This document shows positions 54,922 through 63,908 of a DNA stretch of 64,000 nucleotides, in pieces. Where the stretch lies: contig OY282375.1 in the NCBI GenBank assembly GCA_958295825.1, forward strand, positions 1,721,489-1,785,488, given 5' to 3'. The translations under genes were made by a program, and so were the position numbers. The stretch is from an uncultured Candidatus Entotheonella sp. Lineage in GTDB: Bacteria > Tectomicrobia > Entotheonellia > Entotheonellales > Entotheonellaceae. Positions within the stretch are counted from its first letter, which is position 1. Each line of letters begins with the position of its first letter. Under the pieces are notes generated by a model. It saw only the letters and a list, made by a program, of their open reading frames with translations. It had not been told where the DNA came from and did not search any database.

Positions 54922-56115
54922 ATGACGACGAAGCCGCTGCACGGGATCAAAGTATTGGACCTGACACGGGTCCTGGCCGGCCCCTATTGCACCATGCTGC
55001 TCGCCGACATGGGCGCCGACGTGGTGAAGGTGGAACGCCCCGGTGCCGGGGACGACACCCGCGCCTACGGTCCGCCGTTCGTCAATGGCGAGAGCGCCTA
55101 TTTCATGAGCGTGAACCGCAACAAGAGAAGCCTGACACTGAACCTCAAGCACGCCGATGGGTTGAAGGTGCTGGAGCGGCTGATCGCCGCTGCGGACGTG
55201 TTGGTAGAGAATTTCCGGCCGGGTACCATGGAGTCGTTCGGTTATGAGTACGAAAAAGCGCACGAGGTCAACCCGCGCCTGATCTTCTGCTCCATCTCGG
55301 GCTTCGGCCACACCGGCCCGAAGGCCGCCCTGCCGGGGTACGACCTGATCATCCAGGGCGAAGGGGGCGTCTCCAGCCTCACCGGCAGCCCAGACGGCCC
55401 GCCGTACAAGGTCGGCACCTCACCGGGCGACGTGGTGGCCGGCATGATGGGTTTCCAGGGCATTCTGCTGTCGCTGCTGGCGCGGCAGCAAACCGGCTGC
55501 GGGCAGAAAATCGACATCGGCATGCTGGACTGTCAGGTGGCGCTGCTGACGTATCAGGCGGGCATCTACTTCGCCACCGGCGAGAGCCCCACCCGCATGG
55601 GCAACCAGCACCCCACCATTACGCCGTACGAGACGTATTTCTGTGAAGATGGCTATATCAACCTGGCGTGCGGCAACGACGCCATGTGGCGGGCATTTTG
55701 CGGCGCGCTGGAGCGTAAGGAATGGACTGAGGATGCCCGCTTCGCCACCAACGCCGACCGTGTACAGCACCGCAAGCAATTGCAGGCGCTACTCGAGCCG
55801 GTCATGCGGCAGAAAACGACGCGCGAATGGGTGGCCACGCTGCAACGGCACGGCATTCCGTGCGGCGTTATTCAGTCGGTGGGCGAGGTGTGCGAGGACC
55901 CGCAGGTGATGGCGCGCGACATGGTGGTCGAGGTGGAACATCCCAAGGCCGGACCGCTGCGGGTGACGGGTGTGCCGGTCAAGCTCTCCGAAACGCCGGG
56001 GGCCGTGACCACGCCGCCACCGTTGCTGGGCGAACACACCGAACGGGTGTTGTCCGAATGGCTGCACCTGGACGCCGCCGAGGTTGGACGCCTGCGCAGC
56101 GCCAAAGCCCTTTAG
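54922..56115 (+). CDS. CaiB/BaiF-type (class III) CoA transferase
   Basis: ATG 54922 follows an AGGAAGGAA site; the open frame upstream belongs to the preceding gene. The protein reads LHGIKVLDLTRVLAGPYCTM, LADMGADVVKVERPGAGDDT, RNKRSLTLNLKHADG, VENFRPGTMESFGY and the catalytic Asp region QKIDIGMLDCQVALLTYQ. The length of 397 residues is normal. It moves CoA between carboxylates. Its place after the enolase-superfamily gene suggests activation of that enzyme's product. Confidence 0.93.
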   Translation: MTTKPLHGIKVLDLTRVLAGPYCTMLLADMGADVVKVERPGAGDDTRAYGPPFVNGESAYFMSVNRNKRSLTLNLKHADGLKVLERLIAAADVLVENFRPGTMESFGYEYEKAHEVNPRLIFCSISGFGHTGPKAALPGYDLIIQGEGGVSSLTGSPDGPPYKVGTSPGDVVAGMMGFQGILLSLLARQQTGCGQKIDIGMLDCQVALLTYQAGIYFATGESPTRMGNQHPTITPYETYFCEDGYINLACGNDAMWRAFCGALERKEWTEDARFATNADRVQHRKQLQALLEPVMRQKTTREWVATLQRHGIPCGVIQSVGEVCEDPQVMARDMVVEVEHPKAGPLRVTGVPVKLSETPGAVTTPPPLLGEHTERVLSEWLHLDAAEVGRLRSAKAL

Positions 56116-56149
56116 GGGCATCTTCATCGCAGATGGGGGAGGCAACCAC

Positions 56150-56347
56150 ATGGCGTACACGATTTGGCGGAAGCCATACGGCAGCGAGGAGTGGGTCTTC
56201 GATGGCATGCAGGTCGACAGCGAGAAGCTCGCCGATCAAACCTTTTCCATGTATCACCTGGCGCCGGGCGAGACCATTCAACTGCGCGATCCGGACGGCT
56301 ACGTGATTGAAGAGCGCCGCGACGAATCACGGCCATTTCCCAATTGA
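56150..56347 (+). CDS. Small hypothetical protein
   Basis: The ATG at 56150 lies 34 bases after the CoA-transferase stop. The 65-residue product (MAYTIWRKPYGSEEWVFDGM, then HLAPGETIQLRDPDGYVIEE) is beta-rich and hydrophilic. No family is recognised. Co-transcription with the CoA-transferase is likely. Confidence 0.55.
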   Translation: MAYTIWRKPYGSEEWVFDGMQVDSEKLADQTFSMYHLAPGETIQLRDPDGYVIEERRDESRPFPN

Positions 56348-56448
56348 TTGAGGAACCGATCAATGGTTACAAACCCTGCCCCTGACGATTTCAAAATCAA
56401 TTCTAGAATCAGATAGGATTCAAGCTCTGACGCCATGAAAGGTTCATC

Positions 56449-56572
56449 CATGCGCGAACACCACGCCTGGCTCACCGAGGCGCAATAATTGGACCGACTC
56501 AAACCCCTTTTGCCCAACAAGGTCCGGGGCGTCCCGCGCCTCGATGACCGAAAAGTCATCAGTTGACATTCA
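56449..56572 (+). mobile_element. IS5-family transposase start, remnant
   Basis: MREHHAWLTEAQ, a TAA, then LDRLKPLLPNKVRGVPRLDD, RKVIS is the N-terminus of the 845-bp IS5 transposase. It ends abruptly at 56572 in the 3' part of the opposing gene. Confidence 0.8.
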
Positions 56573-57027
56573 GGGCAACGATACGGTCGTATGAGTCGCC
56601 AGCTTGGCGCTGGAGTCAATGGGGACGCCAGAAACCAGCACGATGCTTGTCTCGGTGTCGGCCTCTTGCTTGAGTTTGGAACTTCGAGACGCTGATTTCG
56701 ACTCTCTCCATGTGCGATGTTCAGGCGGAAAGATTCTTCAACATCAATACGTTGCCATGATTCATGGAGTCGATCCGTGCACGGATCGACGAGTTGCATA
56801 ACATCCTCTCGGTGATACATGAAGTGGTAAACGATGAGTTGGCTACAGCCGCGGAATTCGGAGGTATCCGTGGCGAGGTCCTCGATGCACCTGTCTTGGG
56901 CATCGAAGCATTGGTGGACGGGTCTGACGACGCTGAATTGCATGATTCCGGCGAATCCGCCGAGGATGGCGACGGTTACTGTCATGGGTCCTGCGTTGTC
57001 TTTGATCCAGGTCCATATCTGCCGCAT
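56573..57027 (-). pseudogene. Small membrane protein truncated by IS5 remnant
   Basis: From the ATG at 57027 the minus strand reads MRQIWTWIKDNAGPMTVTVA, then ILGGFAGIMQFSVV (one membrane helix), VHQCFDAQDRCIEDLATDTS and a Cys-containing soluble part. The open frame runs into the IS5 remnant and ends only at 56300, so the true C-terminus is lost. It starts within the 3' end of the ABC ATPase gene. Confidence 0.5.
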
Positions 57028-57872
57028 AGGTCCCCCAGAGCCATAGGATGCGGGGGATTGTATCGCGACTGTTGCGGGAACCCGCGCTCCGGCAGCGGCG
57101 CGCGCGGCAGCACCAGCAGACCGCCGAGTTCCGGCTCCCAGCGCACCCGGGCCTGGATGCGGAAATAGCGTGCCAGATGCGCCTCGGTGATGACCTCCCG
57201 CGGCGTGCCCAGCGCCACGACAGCCCCCTCCGACAACATGATGATGCGGTCACAGAAACGCGCCGCCAGGGCGAGGTCGTGAATCGCGACCAGGGCGCAG
57301 CGCCCTCCCCGGACCACGGCTTGCACCAGCATGAGCATTTCCAACTGGTGCGCCACGTCGAGGTTTGCCGTTGGCTCGTCCAGCAGCAGGATGGTGGCTT
57401 GCTGCGCCAGCGCCCGGGCCAGAATCACGCGCTGGCGTTCGCCGCCGGAGAGTTCCTGCAGAGTCCGCTCGGCCAGCGCCTGGGTTGCCGTGGCCTCAAG
57501 CGCCCATTGGATGGCCGCCTCGTCCGCCGGCGTTTCGGGCTGGAAGCGTCCCAGATGCGGGTGCCGCCCCATCGCCACGACGTCTCGGACCGTGAAGGCA
57601 ATCTCCATCACCGTGTCCTGCGGAACGAACGCGGTGTGACACGCCAGGGCCTTTCTCGACAGCGCCGCGATGGGGGTGCCGACGACCTGCAACTCGCCGT
57701 GATCCGCTGCGAGCAGGCCCAGAGCCAGACGCAACAGGGTCGACTTGCCGCTGCCGTTGGGACCGACGAGCCCGACCACCTCCCGCGCGCCGATGGAAAA
57801 GGTCACCTGGGAGAGCACCGCGCGGTCTTGATACGCGAAGGTCACATCGCTTACTTCAAGCAGCGCCGACAT
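56982..57872 (-). CDS. btuD: Cobalamin/iron-type ABC transporter ATP-binding protein
   Basis: ATG 57872 overlaps the permease TGA. The ATPase has Walker A (VGLVGPNGSGKSTLLRL), Q-loop (AFVPQDTVMEIAFTVRDVVA), signature (ELSGGERQRVILARAL), Walker B (ILLLDEPTANLDV) and the switch His (ALVAIHDLALAARF). It resembles FecE/BtuD. The gene symbol follows from linkage with the btuB-like receptor and B12 genes. The last 40 residues are atypical, suggesting a changed 3' end. Confidence 0.88.
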   Translation of the reverse strand: MSALLEVSDVTFAYQDRAVLSQVTFSIGAREVVGLVGPNGSGKSTLLRLALGLLAADHGELQVVGTPIAALSRKALACHTAFVPQDTVMEIAFTVRDVVAMGRHPHLGRFQPETPADEAAIQWALEATATQALAERTLQELSGGERQRVILARALAQQATILLLDEPTANLDVAHQLEMLMLVQAVVRGGRCALVAIHDLALAARFCDRIIMLSEGAVVALGTPREVITEAHLARYFRIQARVRWEPELGGLLVLPRAPLPERGFPQQSRYNPPHPMALGDLCGRYGPGSKTTQDP

Positions 57873-58906
57873 CACAACAGCCCTTCACGCCGGTGTCGCA
57901 GCAGCAGGAAGAGAAAGAAAGGCGCGCCGATGAGGGCGGTGAGCACGCCGAGGCGCAGTTCTTCGGGGGCGATCAGGGCGCGCGCCAGGCAATCGGCGAA
58001 CACCAGGAAGGCGGCGCCGACAACCAGGGCGAGGGGCAGCAGCCATTGATGGTGCGGCCCGATCAGCCGACGCAGGATGTGGGGAATGATCAGGCCGACA
58101 AAGCCGATGACGCCGGAAACGGCAACGCCCACGCCGGTGACCAGCGAGGTGGCGATAATCAGCACCCGGCGCACCCGCACCACGTCCACGCCAACCGAGG
58201 CGGCGTGCACGTCGCCCAGCAGGAGCACATCCAGGTCGCGGGCGTAGGCGATGATCAGGCCGGCGGCGAGCAGGGTGACGGGGGCTACGAGCTTGACGTG
58301 TTCCCAGGTGCGCCCGTCCAGGCCACCCAGCAGCCACAGGATCAATTGGCGGCCGATGTCGAAGTTGGCCAGCGACAGCGACAGCACGAACGACGTCAGG
58401 GCGGCGTTCAGGCTGCCGACCGCGACGCCCGCCAGCAGCAGGGTGCCGATTGGCGTCTGACCGCGCCGGGTGGCAATACCGTAGACGACGAAGGCGGTGA
58501 GGCCAGCTGAACCGCAGGCCAGGATGGGCAGGGGCCAGACGGAGTGGGCGGCCAGGCCGAGATATAGGGCGATGACCGCGCCCAAGGCGGCGCCGGACGA
58601 CACCCCCAACACCCCGGGATCCGCGAGGGGGTTACGGAACAGGGCTTGCAAGGCGGCGCCGCACAGGGCCAGACCGCCACCCACGCACAGGCCCACCAGC
58701 ACGCGCGGCAGGCGAACGTGCAGCAGCACGGCGGCCTCCCACGTCGGCCAATCCGGCGTTACCGGCAGACCGGCGGCGTGCGCCAGGATGCCGACGAGAT
58801 GCCGCCAGGGGATCGACACCGCGCCGTACGTCGTCCCCGCCAGCACGGCGGCGACCAGCCCCAGCATGGCCAGCGCGCACGCCAGGACTCGCTGCCGCCG
58901 TCTCAC
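57872..58906 (-). CDS. btuC: Cobalamin/iron-type ABC transporter permease (FecCD family)
   Basis: The 344-residue protein has about nine to ten membrane helices and the FecCD motifs RLPRVLVGLCVGGGLALCGA, FRNPLADPGVLGVSSGAALG and GVIGFVGLIIPHILRRLIGP. It overlaps the substrate-binding gene by four bases at its start and the ATPase at its end, so all three are one operon. Confidence 0.9.
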   Translation of the reverse strand: MRRRQRVLACALAMLGLVAAVLAGTTYGAVSIPWRHLVGILAHAAGLPVTPDWPTWEAAVLLHVRLPRVLVGLCVGGGLALCGAALQALFRNPLADPGVLGVSSGAALGAVIALYLGLAAHSVWPLPILACGSAGLTAFVVYGIATRRGQTPIGTLLLAGVAVGSLNAALTSFVLSLSLANFDIGRQLILWLLGGLDGRTWEHVKLVAPVTLLAAGLIIAYARDLDVLLLGDVHAASVGVDVVRVRRVLIIATSLVTGVGVAVSGVIGFVGLIIPHILRRLIGPHHQWLLPLALVVGAAFLVFADCLARALIAPEELRLGVLTALIGAPFFLFLLLRHRREGLL

Positions 58907-59892
58907 AGGGCAAACGCCTCGGGATGCAGCACCCGCGCGATGGCTTCGAGCGCCTTGACCGAATAGTGGGACACCGAACTGAGCCAGGCGCCGTTAATAC
59001 CATAGACACGGCCCTCCTGAACGGCCGGCACCTCAGCCCAGACCGGGTGATGCAGAAATGCCGCGGCGCTATCGTCACCCGCGCCCGGCTCCCACGCCGA
59101 AACCAGGATCACTTCGGGCCGCAGGCTAACGGCCACCTCCAGGGGCAACCGTCCTTGGCCCCGTAAACCCGCGTCCCGCGCCACATTGTGCCCGCCGGCC
59201 AGGGTGATCATGGCGTCGATCAGGGTGTCTTCACCGGCCGAGTAGCCGCCCCCGCCGTAATACAGCACGCGCCGTCGCGCCAAGTTCTGCGCTCGTTCTT
59301 CCACCTCGGCGATGCGCCGCCGCATGTCGTCGACAAGCTGCGCGCCGTTGCCGTCCGCCCCCACCGCGGCGGCCAGCATGCGGATCGAATTCATGATGTC
59401 GGCAAACGAACGGTACCACTGAAAGCGCACCACCGGCACGCCTGCCGACACCAACAGCCGAACCGTGGTGGCCCGCGTGTAACTGGCCAGCACCACCAGG
59501 TCGGGCCGCAAAGCCAGCATCGTTTCGGGCTCGGCGTGGATGCGCGGCAGGTCCGGCGGCAGCAGTTTGGCAATATCCGACAAGCCCGGCTCGTCGACCA
59601 GATACGTCACCGCGGCCAACCGTTCGGGCGGCACCAGGGCGGTGAGGATCTCGTCGCTGGCCAGCACCCCCGACAGGATGCGGTGCGGCGGTGCGGCCAG
59701 CGTTTGCGGTATTCCGGACGGATCAATCAGCCGCTTGGGGAAGTCATGTCCGACGACCCGCGTGGCGTGAAAGGGCCGCGCGCCGAGCAGGGACAACCGC
59801 GTCGTGCCGCCGGTGGCTGCGAACGCCACGACTCCGAGCACGATCAGCCCCGCGGGCACAACCGCGGCGCGCCCGGCGATTCGTCTGGCCAT
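58903..59892 (-). CDS. btuF: Cobalamin-type ABC transporter substrate-binding protein
   Basis: The N-terminal hydrophobic segment (VVPAGLIVLGVVAFAATGG) serves as signal or anchor. The class III binding-protein fold follows: PHRILSGVLASDEILTALVP, LRPDLVVLASYTRATTVRLL and the long backbone helix, then YYGGGGYSAGEDTLIDAM, TLAGGHNVA. This is most like BtuF/FecB-type proteins. It is first of the three ABC genes, 26 bases after the receptor stop. Confidence 0.87.
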   Translation of the reverse strand: MARRIAGRAAVVPAGLIVLGVVAFAATGGTTRLSLLGARPFHATRVVGHDFPKRLIDPSGIPQTLAAPPHRILSGVLASDEILTALVPPERLAAVTYLVDEPGLSDIAKLLPPDLPRIHAEPETMLALRPDLVVLASYTRATTVRLLVSAGVPVVRFQWYRSFADIMNSIRMLAAAVGADGNGAQLVDDMRRRIAEVEERAQNLARRRVLYYGGGGYSAGEDTLIDAMITLAGGHNVARDAGLRGQGRLPLEVAVSLRPEVILVSAWEPGAGDDSAAAFLHHPVWAEVPAVQEGRVYGINGAWLSSVSHYSVKALEAIARVLHPEAFAL

Positions 59893-59918
59893 TCCTTGTC
59901 CCTCCTTCGGCTTGCGCC

Positions 59919-61811
59919 TTACAGCGTCATCCTGATACCGCCGAATGCGGCGAAACCGGGTGTAGAGAAGCCGTACACTTCCTCGTAGTCCTCGTCGAAG
60001 AGGTTCTCCAGGCGTCCGAACACCTCCAGCGTACGCCGCTCGGTTTCGACGAGCTGGTAGCCGAGGGATATGTCTACCTTGGTGTACGCTGGATTATCGA
60101 CGCGCTTGGGTGGCCAAGCGGACCAATCAAGATCGGCGCGCGTGCCGATATGGCTCAGCTCTATTCGCCCGTCAAAGCGCCCGCGCGTGTACTGGCCGAA
60201 CAGCCGCACCTTGTGCTCTGGTCGGCGATGCAGGGATTCACCCACCGCGAAGAATCCAAAGATACCGGCACCGGCATTGGTGACCTCACTGCGCAGCCAG
60301 GTATAGACGGTACCGAAGGTCCAGGCCGGCACCGGCGTGACCGTCGCGGAAAACGCTAGTCCGTACGCCTTGGCCTCCTCGATGTTGAAGAAGTTGGGCT
60401 GGCCCTCCGGCGGTGAGCTGTTGTATTCGATCAAGTCTTCGAAACGGCTCGAAAAAAAGACGCCTCCCAGCCGCAGGCGGTCCTTCCAAAGCCGCTGTTC
60501 GACACCCAACTCCCATGTCATGCTGCGCTCCGGATCCAGGTCCGGGTTGCCAACGGTCCAGAGGGTAGAAAAAATTTCGCCCCACAAGGGCTCCCGGAAA
60601 CCGGTGCCGAGGGCCGCTCGCAGCTTGGTGCCGCCGGGCAGGAAATAGGCCGCCGAGACCTGATAGGTCAACTCGGCGCCAAACTTGCTGTGTTGATCGA
60701 CCCGCAGGCCGCCGACCAGCACGATGGGCTCCAGCGGCTTCAAGCGAAGCTGTGCGTATCCGGCGGTGCTGTGCCGGCGGAAATCGTTTTCCGTATCCTC
60801 ATCATCCTCGTGCGCTGCACCCAACGTGAAGCTACCGAGGTGGAAATCCAACACCGATTGCCAGTCGATAGCCAAACGTTTTTCGCTGGTGACGAAGATG
60901 GCCTCTTCGGGCGACTCGGGATAGCTGTGACGCTTGAGCTGATGGAAGCCGAATTGCAGGCTACTGTTCAACCAGGGCAACAGGGCACGGGCGCCCCGCA
61001 GGCCCAGGGTAGTCTCATGGGTAGTCTGGTATTTATTGTGAAATAGGACGTGCCCGGTGCCGTCGGTGGGAAAATGGTACTCGCTGTCGATGTATCGCAA
61101 CGTGAGGTCGATGTTCGTGTGCTCGTCCGGGGACAAGTCGGCGCGCAGGGCCACGTTGGCGTTGTCGTACTGGTTGTTGAAGGCCAGGTGTCCGTCCGAC
61201 TCGACGCGGCTGGCGGATACCGACAAGCCGCCCCAGGTTGTTCCGGCGCTTAAGGTGGCGCGTTGCGCGTTGGTGCTGAAACTGCCGCCGTCGGCGCTCA
61301 GATCGACGCTCAGGGGTCCGCTGCCCCGCTTGGTAATGATGTGAATAACCCCGCCGACGGCGGTGCTGCCGTACAGCGTGCTCGCCGGCCCGCGCATCAC
61401 CTCGATACGTTCAATGTTGTCCACCGACAGGTCAGCCATATCGAACTTGCCATCCAAGAGGATATTTACCTTCACCCCGTCGATCAGCACAGCCGTGTGA
61501 TCCGACTCACTACCGCGGGTGAAGATGCTCGTCGTCGCGCCTAGCGCACCGGTGCGCACCACGTCCAGACCGGGAACGCTGCGCAGTGCGTCGGCGACTG
61601 TCTGGACACCCTGCGCGGCAATGTCCTCGGCGCTGATGACGGTCACCGAGCGCGTCGTCTGGCTCAACCGCTCCGCCGAGCGGGTAGCGGTGACGATCAG
61701 CGGATCGAGCCGAAAAGTGTCTTCGTCCTGCTGCGCCCAGGCGGCGAGCGCCTGCAACCCCAGGACTAAGAGCAGGCAAACTGCGATGAAGCTTGAATTA
61801 TTGTGATGCAT
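59919..61811 (-). CDS. btuB: TonB-dependent receptor, BtuB-like
   Basis: ATG 61811 gives a signal peptide (MHHNNSSFIAVCLLLVLGLQ, then ALAAWAQ). A TonB box-like stretch (DPLIVTATRSAERL), the plug (VQTVADALRSVPGLDVVRTG, IEVMRGPASTLYGSTAVGGV) and a 22-strand-type barrel follow, ending in FSTPGFAAFGGIRMTL with a terminal aromatic/aliphatic strand. The cobalamin riboswitch upstream makes B12 or a corrinoid the likely ligand. Confidence 0.93.
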   Translation of the reverse strand: MHHNNSSFIAVCLLLVLGLQALAAWAQQDEDTFRLDPLIVTATRSAERLSQTTRSVTVISAEDIAAQGVQTVADALRSVPGLDVVRTGALGATTSIFTRGSESDHTAVLIDGVKVNILLDGKFDMADLSVDNIERIEVMRGPASTLYGSTAVGGVIHIITKRGSGPLSVDLSADGGSFSTNAQRATLSAGTTWGGLSVSASRVESDGHLAFNNQYDNANVALRADLSPDEHTNIDLTLRYIDSEYHFPTDGTGHVLFHNKYQTTHETTLGLRGARALLPWLNSSLQFGFHQLKRHSYPESPEEAIFVTSEKRLAIDWQSVLDFHLGSFTLGAAHEDDEDTENDFRRHSTAGYAQLRLKPLEPIVLVGGLRVDQHSKFGAELTYQVSAAYFLPGGTKLRAALGTGFREPLWGEIFSTLWTVGNPDLDPERSMTWELGVEQRLWKDRLRLGGVFFSSRFEDLIEYNSSPPEGQPNFFNIEEAKAYGLAFSATVTPVPAWTFGTVYTWLRSEVTNAGAGIFGFFAVGESLHRRPEHKVRLFGQYTRGRFDGRIELSHIGTRADLDWSAWPPKRVDNPAYTKVDISLGYQLVETERRTLEVFGRLENLFDEDYEEVYGFSTPGFAAFGGIRMTL

Positions 61812-62019
61812 TGATCCCCTCTCCCGTATCGTGTCAGGCAGCGCACCGGACGCAGCAAACCGCCGGTTCGCCGTCGGGAGGCAAGGGGATGCCAGGGGTG
61901 TGGCAAACGAAAACGGGTCGTTGACACGTGGAAGGCGTAAGAAGAACAACCTGAGCGGTTGGAACACGCTACCTTCACTGGCACCCTCTCCCTCGAAAGG
62001 TTTCTCCAGTGAAAAAGTC

Positions 62020-62190
62020 CGGGCAGGTCTCCTGGCTTGCGGCTACAACCTACTCTCTGCGCCTTCCCGAGGCGACTGCCTCAGTGGCGGTTGCAGATTT
62101 CGTTCCGCTTACAGTTGCGGGACAGCGATGGCTTCGCACCATCTTCCCTAATCGCAGCGGGCGCTGCGATACGACCCGGCTTTTTCAGTG
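62020..62190 (-). promoter_or_regulatory. Cobalamin riboswitch
   Basis: On the minus strand the conserved elements appear in order: GGTGCGAAGCC-like P3 region, GTCCCGCAACTGTAAG, GCCACTGAGGCAG, GGGAAGGC and the B12 box GCCAGGAGACCTGCC (about 62045-62030). It lies about 210 bases before the btuB-like start. It should repress receptor and transporter expression when adenosylcobalamin is plentiful. Confidence 0.93.
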
Positions 62191-62274
62191 TGGCGGTATG
62201 TTAACGGCAGGTCGGGGTGTATGTCAATGCAGGCCGTCTCGACACCGCGACGGCTCAAGACCCACCGACAAGAT

Positions 62275-62898
62275 TCAGAAGTCGAGGCCGCGCTGCGCCT
62301 TGATGCCGGATGCAAACGGGTGCTTCACCTCGCGCATCTCGCTCACGAGGTCGGCGTAGTCGGCGATCTCGGCCTTGGCGTCGCGGCCGGTGAGGATGAC
62401 GCTGGTACGCGGCGCCCGGGCTTTCAGCCCGTCGAGCACGGCGCTGGAAGACAGGTAGTCATAATGCAGCACCACGTTGATCTCGTCGAGAACGACGAGA
62501 TCATGTTCGCCCCCCGCCAGCATGTCGCAAGCCGTGGCGAAATCAGCCTCGGCGACGGCGGTGTCGCGGGCGCGTTTCTGGGTGTCTCAGGTAAAGCCTT
62601 CGCCCATGGTGTGCCAAGCCACCTGACCTGAAAAGCGCTCGAAAAACTGGCGCTCGCCGGTCACCCAATTGCCCTTGATGAACTGCACGACACCAATCGT
62701 CTGCCCCCAGCCGAGCGCCCGCGCCATCACGCCGAAGGCCGAACTCGACTTGCCCTTGCCATCGCCGGTGTATACCAGCACGAGCCCTTGTCCGGGATTC
62801 TTGGTCGCCGCGCGCTTCCGGCGCTGCTCTGCCTGGACTATCCTCATGCGCTCCTTGTGGGCACGCTCCACCTGTGCGCTACCGTTCGGTTCGGTCAT
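62275..62898 (-). pseudogene. cobO: Corrinoid adenosyltransferase with in-frame TGA
   Basis: ATG 62898 starts a BtuR/CobO-type protein: VYTGDGKGKSSSAFGVMARA (P-loop), IGVVQFIKGNW and WHTMGEGFT. TGA 62589-62587 then stands where the family has Trp (GFTW), and the same frame continues DTQKRARDTAV, ADFATACDML, DLVVLDEINVVLHYDYL and SVILTGRDA to TAG/TAA at 62275. One base (TGG to TGA) accounts for the break. The enzyme adds the adenosyl group to cobalt in B12 synthesis. Confidence 0.88.
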
Positions 62899-62942
62899 GG
62901 TTTCTCCTCCCTGTCTACCAACGCACATCACCCTCCAAGCCA

Positions 62943-63908
62943 CTACGCCGTAGCCAGCAAGGCGATTGCCACGCCGACGACCAAGGCGGCCGTCACCAAC
63001 ACCGTCTGCCACGCCTGCCGACAATCCGCACTCGTTCCGGCAGGAGCAGCAGCGGGGTCACCAATCCAGACGTCGGTTACCTGACGGCCGTCCAGCCAGA
63101 TCGGCCCTGCCAGTCGTCGCCGGATCGCACCGGCGAGCGCGGCCTCGCTCCAACCGGCGTTCGGCCCCGGCACGATGGCGTGCTGCCGCCAACCAATCCT
63201 GAGCGCCCCGCGGCTGGAAGTGCCAGGCGTCAGCGCCGCGGCGCACGCGATCAGCAACCACGTGAGCCGTGCCGGGAGCAGGTTCATCAGATCGTCGAGA
63301 CGCGCGCCGCACCAGCCGAACCGGAGGTAGCGCTCGGTCTTGTAGCCGACGACTGAATCCATCGTGCTGACCGTCTTGAACACCACGATACCGGGCACGC
63401 CGACCAGGCAATACCAGAAAATCGGCGAGACGAACCCGTCAACCAGATTCTCGGCCAGGCTTTCGATGCCGCTCCGTTGGCAGGCAGCGGCGTCCATGCG
63501 ATCGGTATCGCGCCCAACGAGGCGGCCGGCCGCCTTGCGGGCAGCGGGAAGATCGCCAACTGCCGCGGCAGCGTCAATCGCTGCCACATGCTTCAGCAGA
63601 TCGCGGAGCGCCAGCAGGCTGTAGAGCAGAAAAAGATGCACCACCGAGGCCATCGCAGGGTGCAGCCGGACAGCGGCGAGCAAGGCCGCCGTGCCGCCGC
63701 CCCAGACGATCGCCAGCACGACGAACAGCACGCATCCACCAACGTACCCGTCGGCGCCCATCGCGCGCAGGCGCGCTTCAGTCCAGCTTAGCGAGCCGCC
63801 GATCAGTCGCACCGGGTGCCAGGGGTAGACCGGATCGCCCAGCAGCAGGTCCAGCACGACAGCCGCTGCCAGCAGGTCGGCACGCGGCGCCAGGCTGCTC
63901 AGGACCAC
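62943..63908 (-). CDS. cbiB: Adenosylcobinamide-phosphate synthase
   Basis: A GTG start at 63908 overlaps the upstream stop. The 321-residue membrane protein shows the CbiB/CobD signatures LLLGDPVYPWHPVRLIGG, GRDTDRMDAAACQRSGIESL, AENLVDGFVSPIFWYCLVG and TMDSVVGYKTERYLRFGWCG. It attaches aminopropanol (phosphate) to adenosylcobyric acid. It lies in the B12 synthesis run upstream of cobO. Confidence 0.95.
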   Translation of the reverse strand: MVLSSLAPRADLLAAAVVLDLLLGDPVYPWHPVRLIGGSLSWTEARLRAMGADGYVGGCVLFVVLAIVWGGGTAALLAAVRLHPAMASVVHLFLLYSLLALRDLLKHVAAIDAAAAVGDLPAARKAAGRLVGRDTDRMDAAACQRSGIESLAENLVDGFVSPIFWYCLVGVPGIVVFKTVSTMDSVVGYKTERYLRFGWCGARLDDLMNLLPARLTWLLIACAAALTPGTSSRGALRIGWRQHAIVPGPNAGWSEAALAGAIRRRLAGPIWLDGRQVTDVWIGDPAAAPAGTSADCRQAWQTVLVTAALVVGVAIALLATA

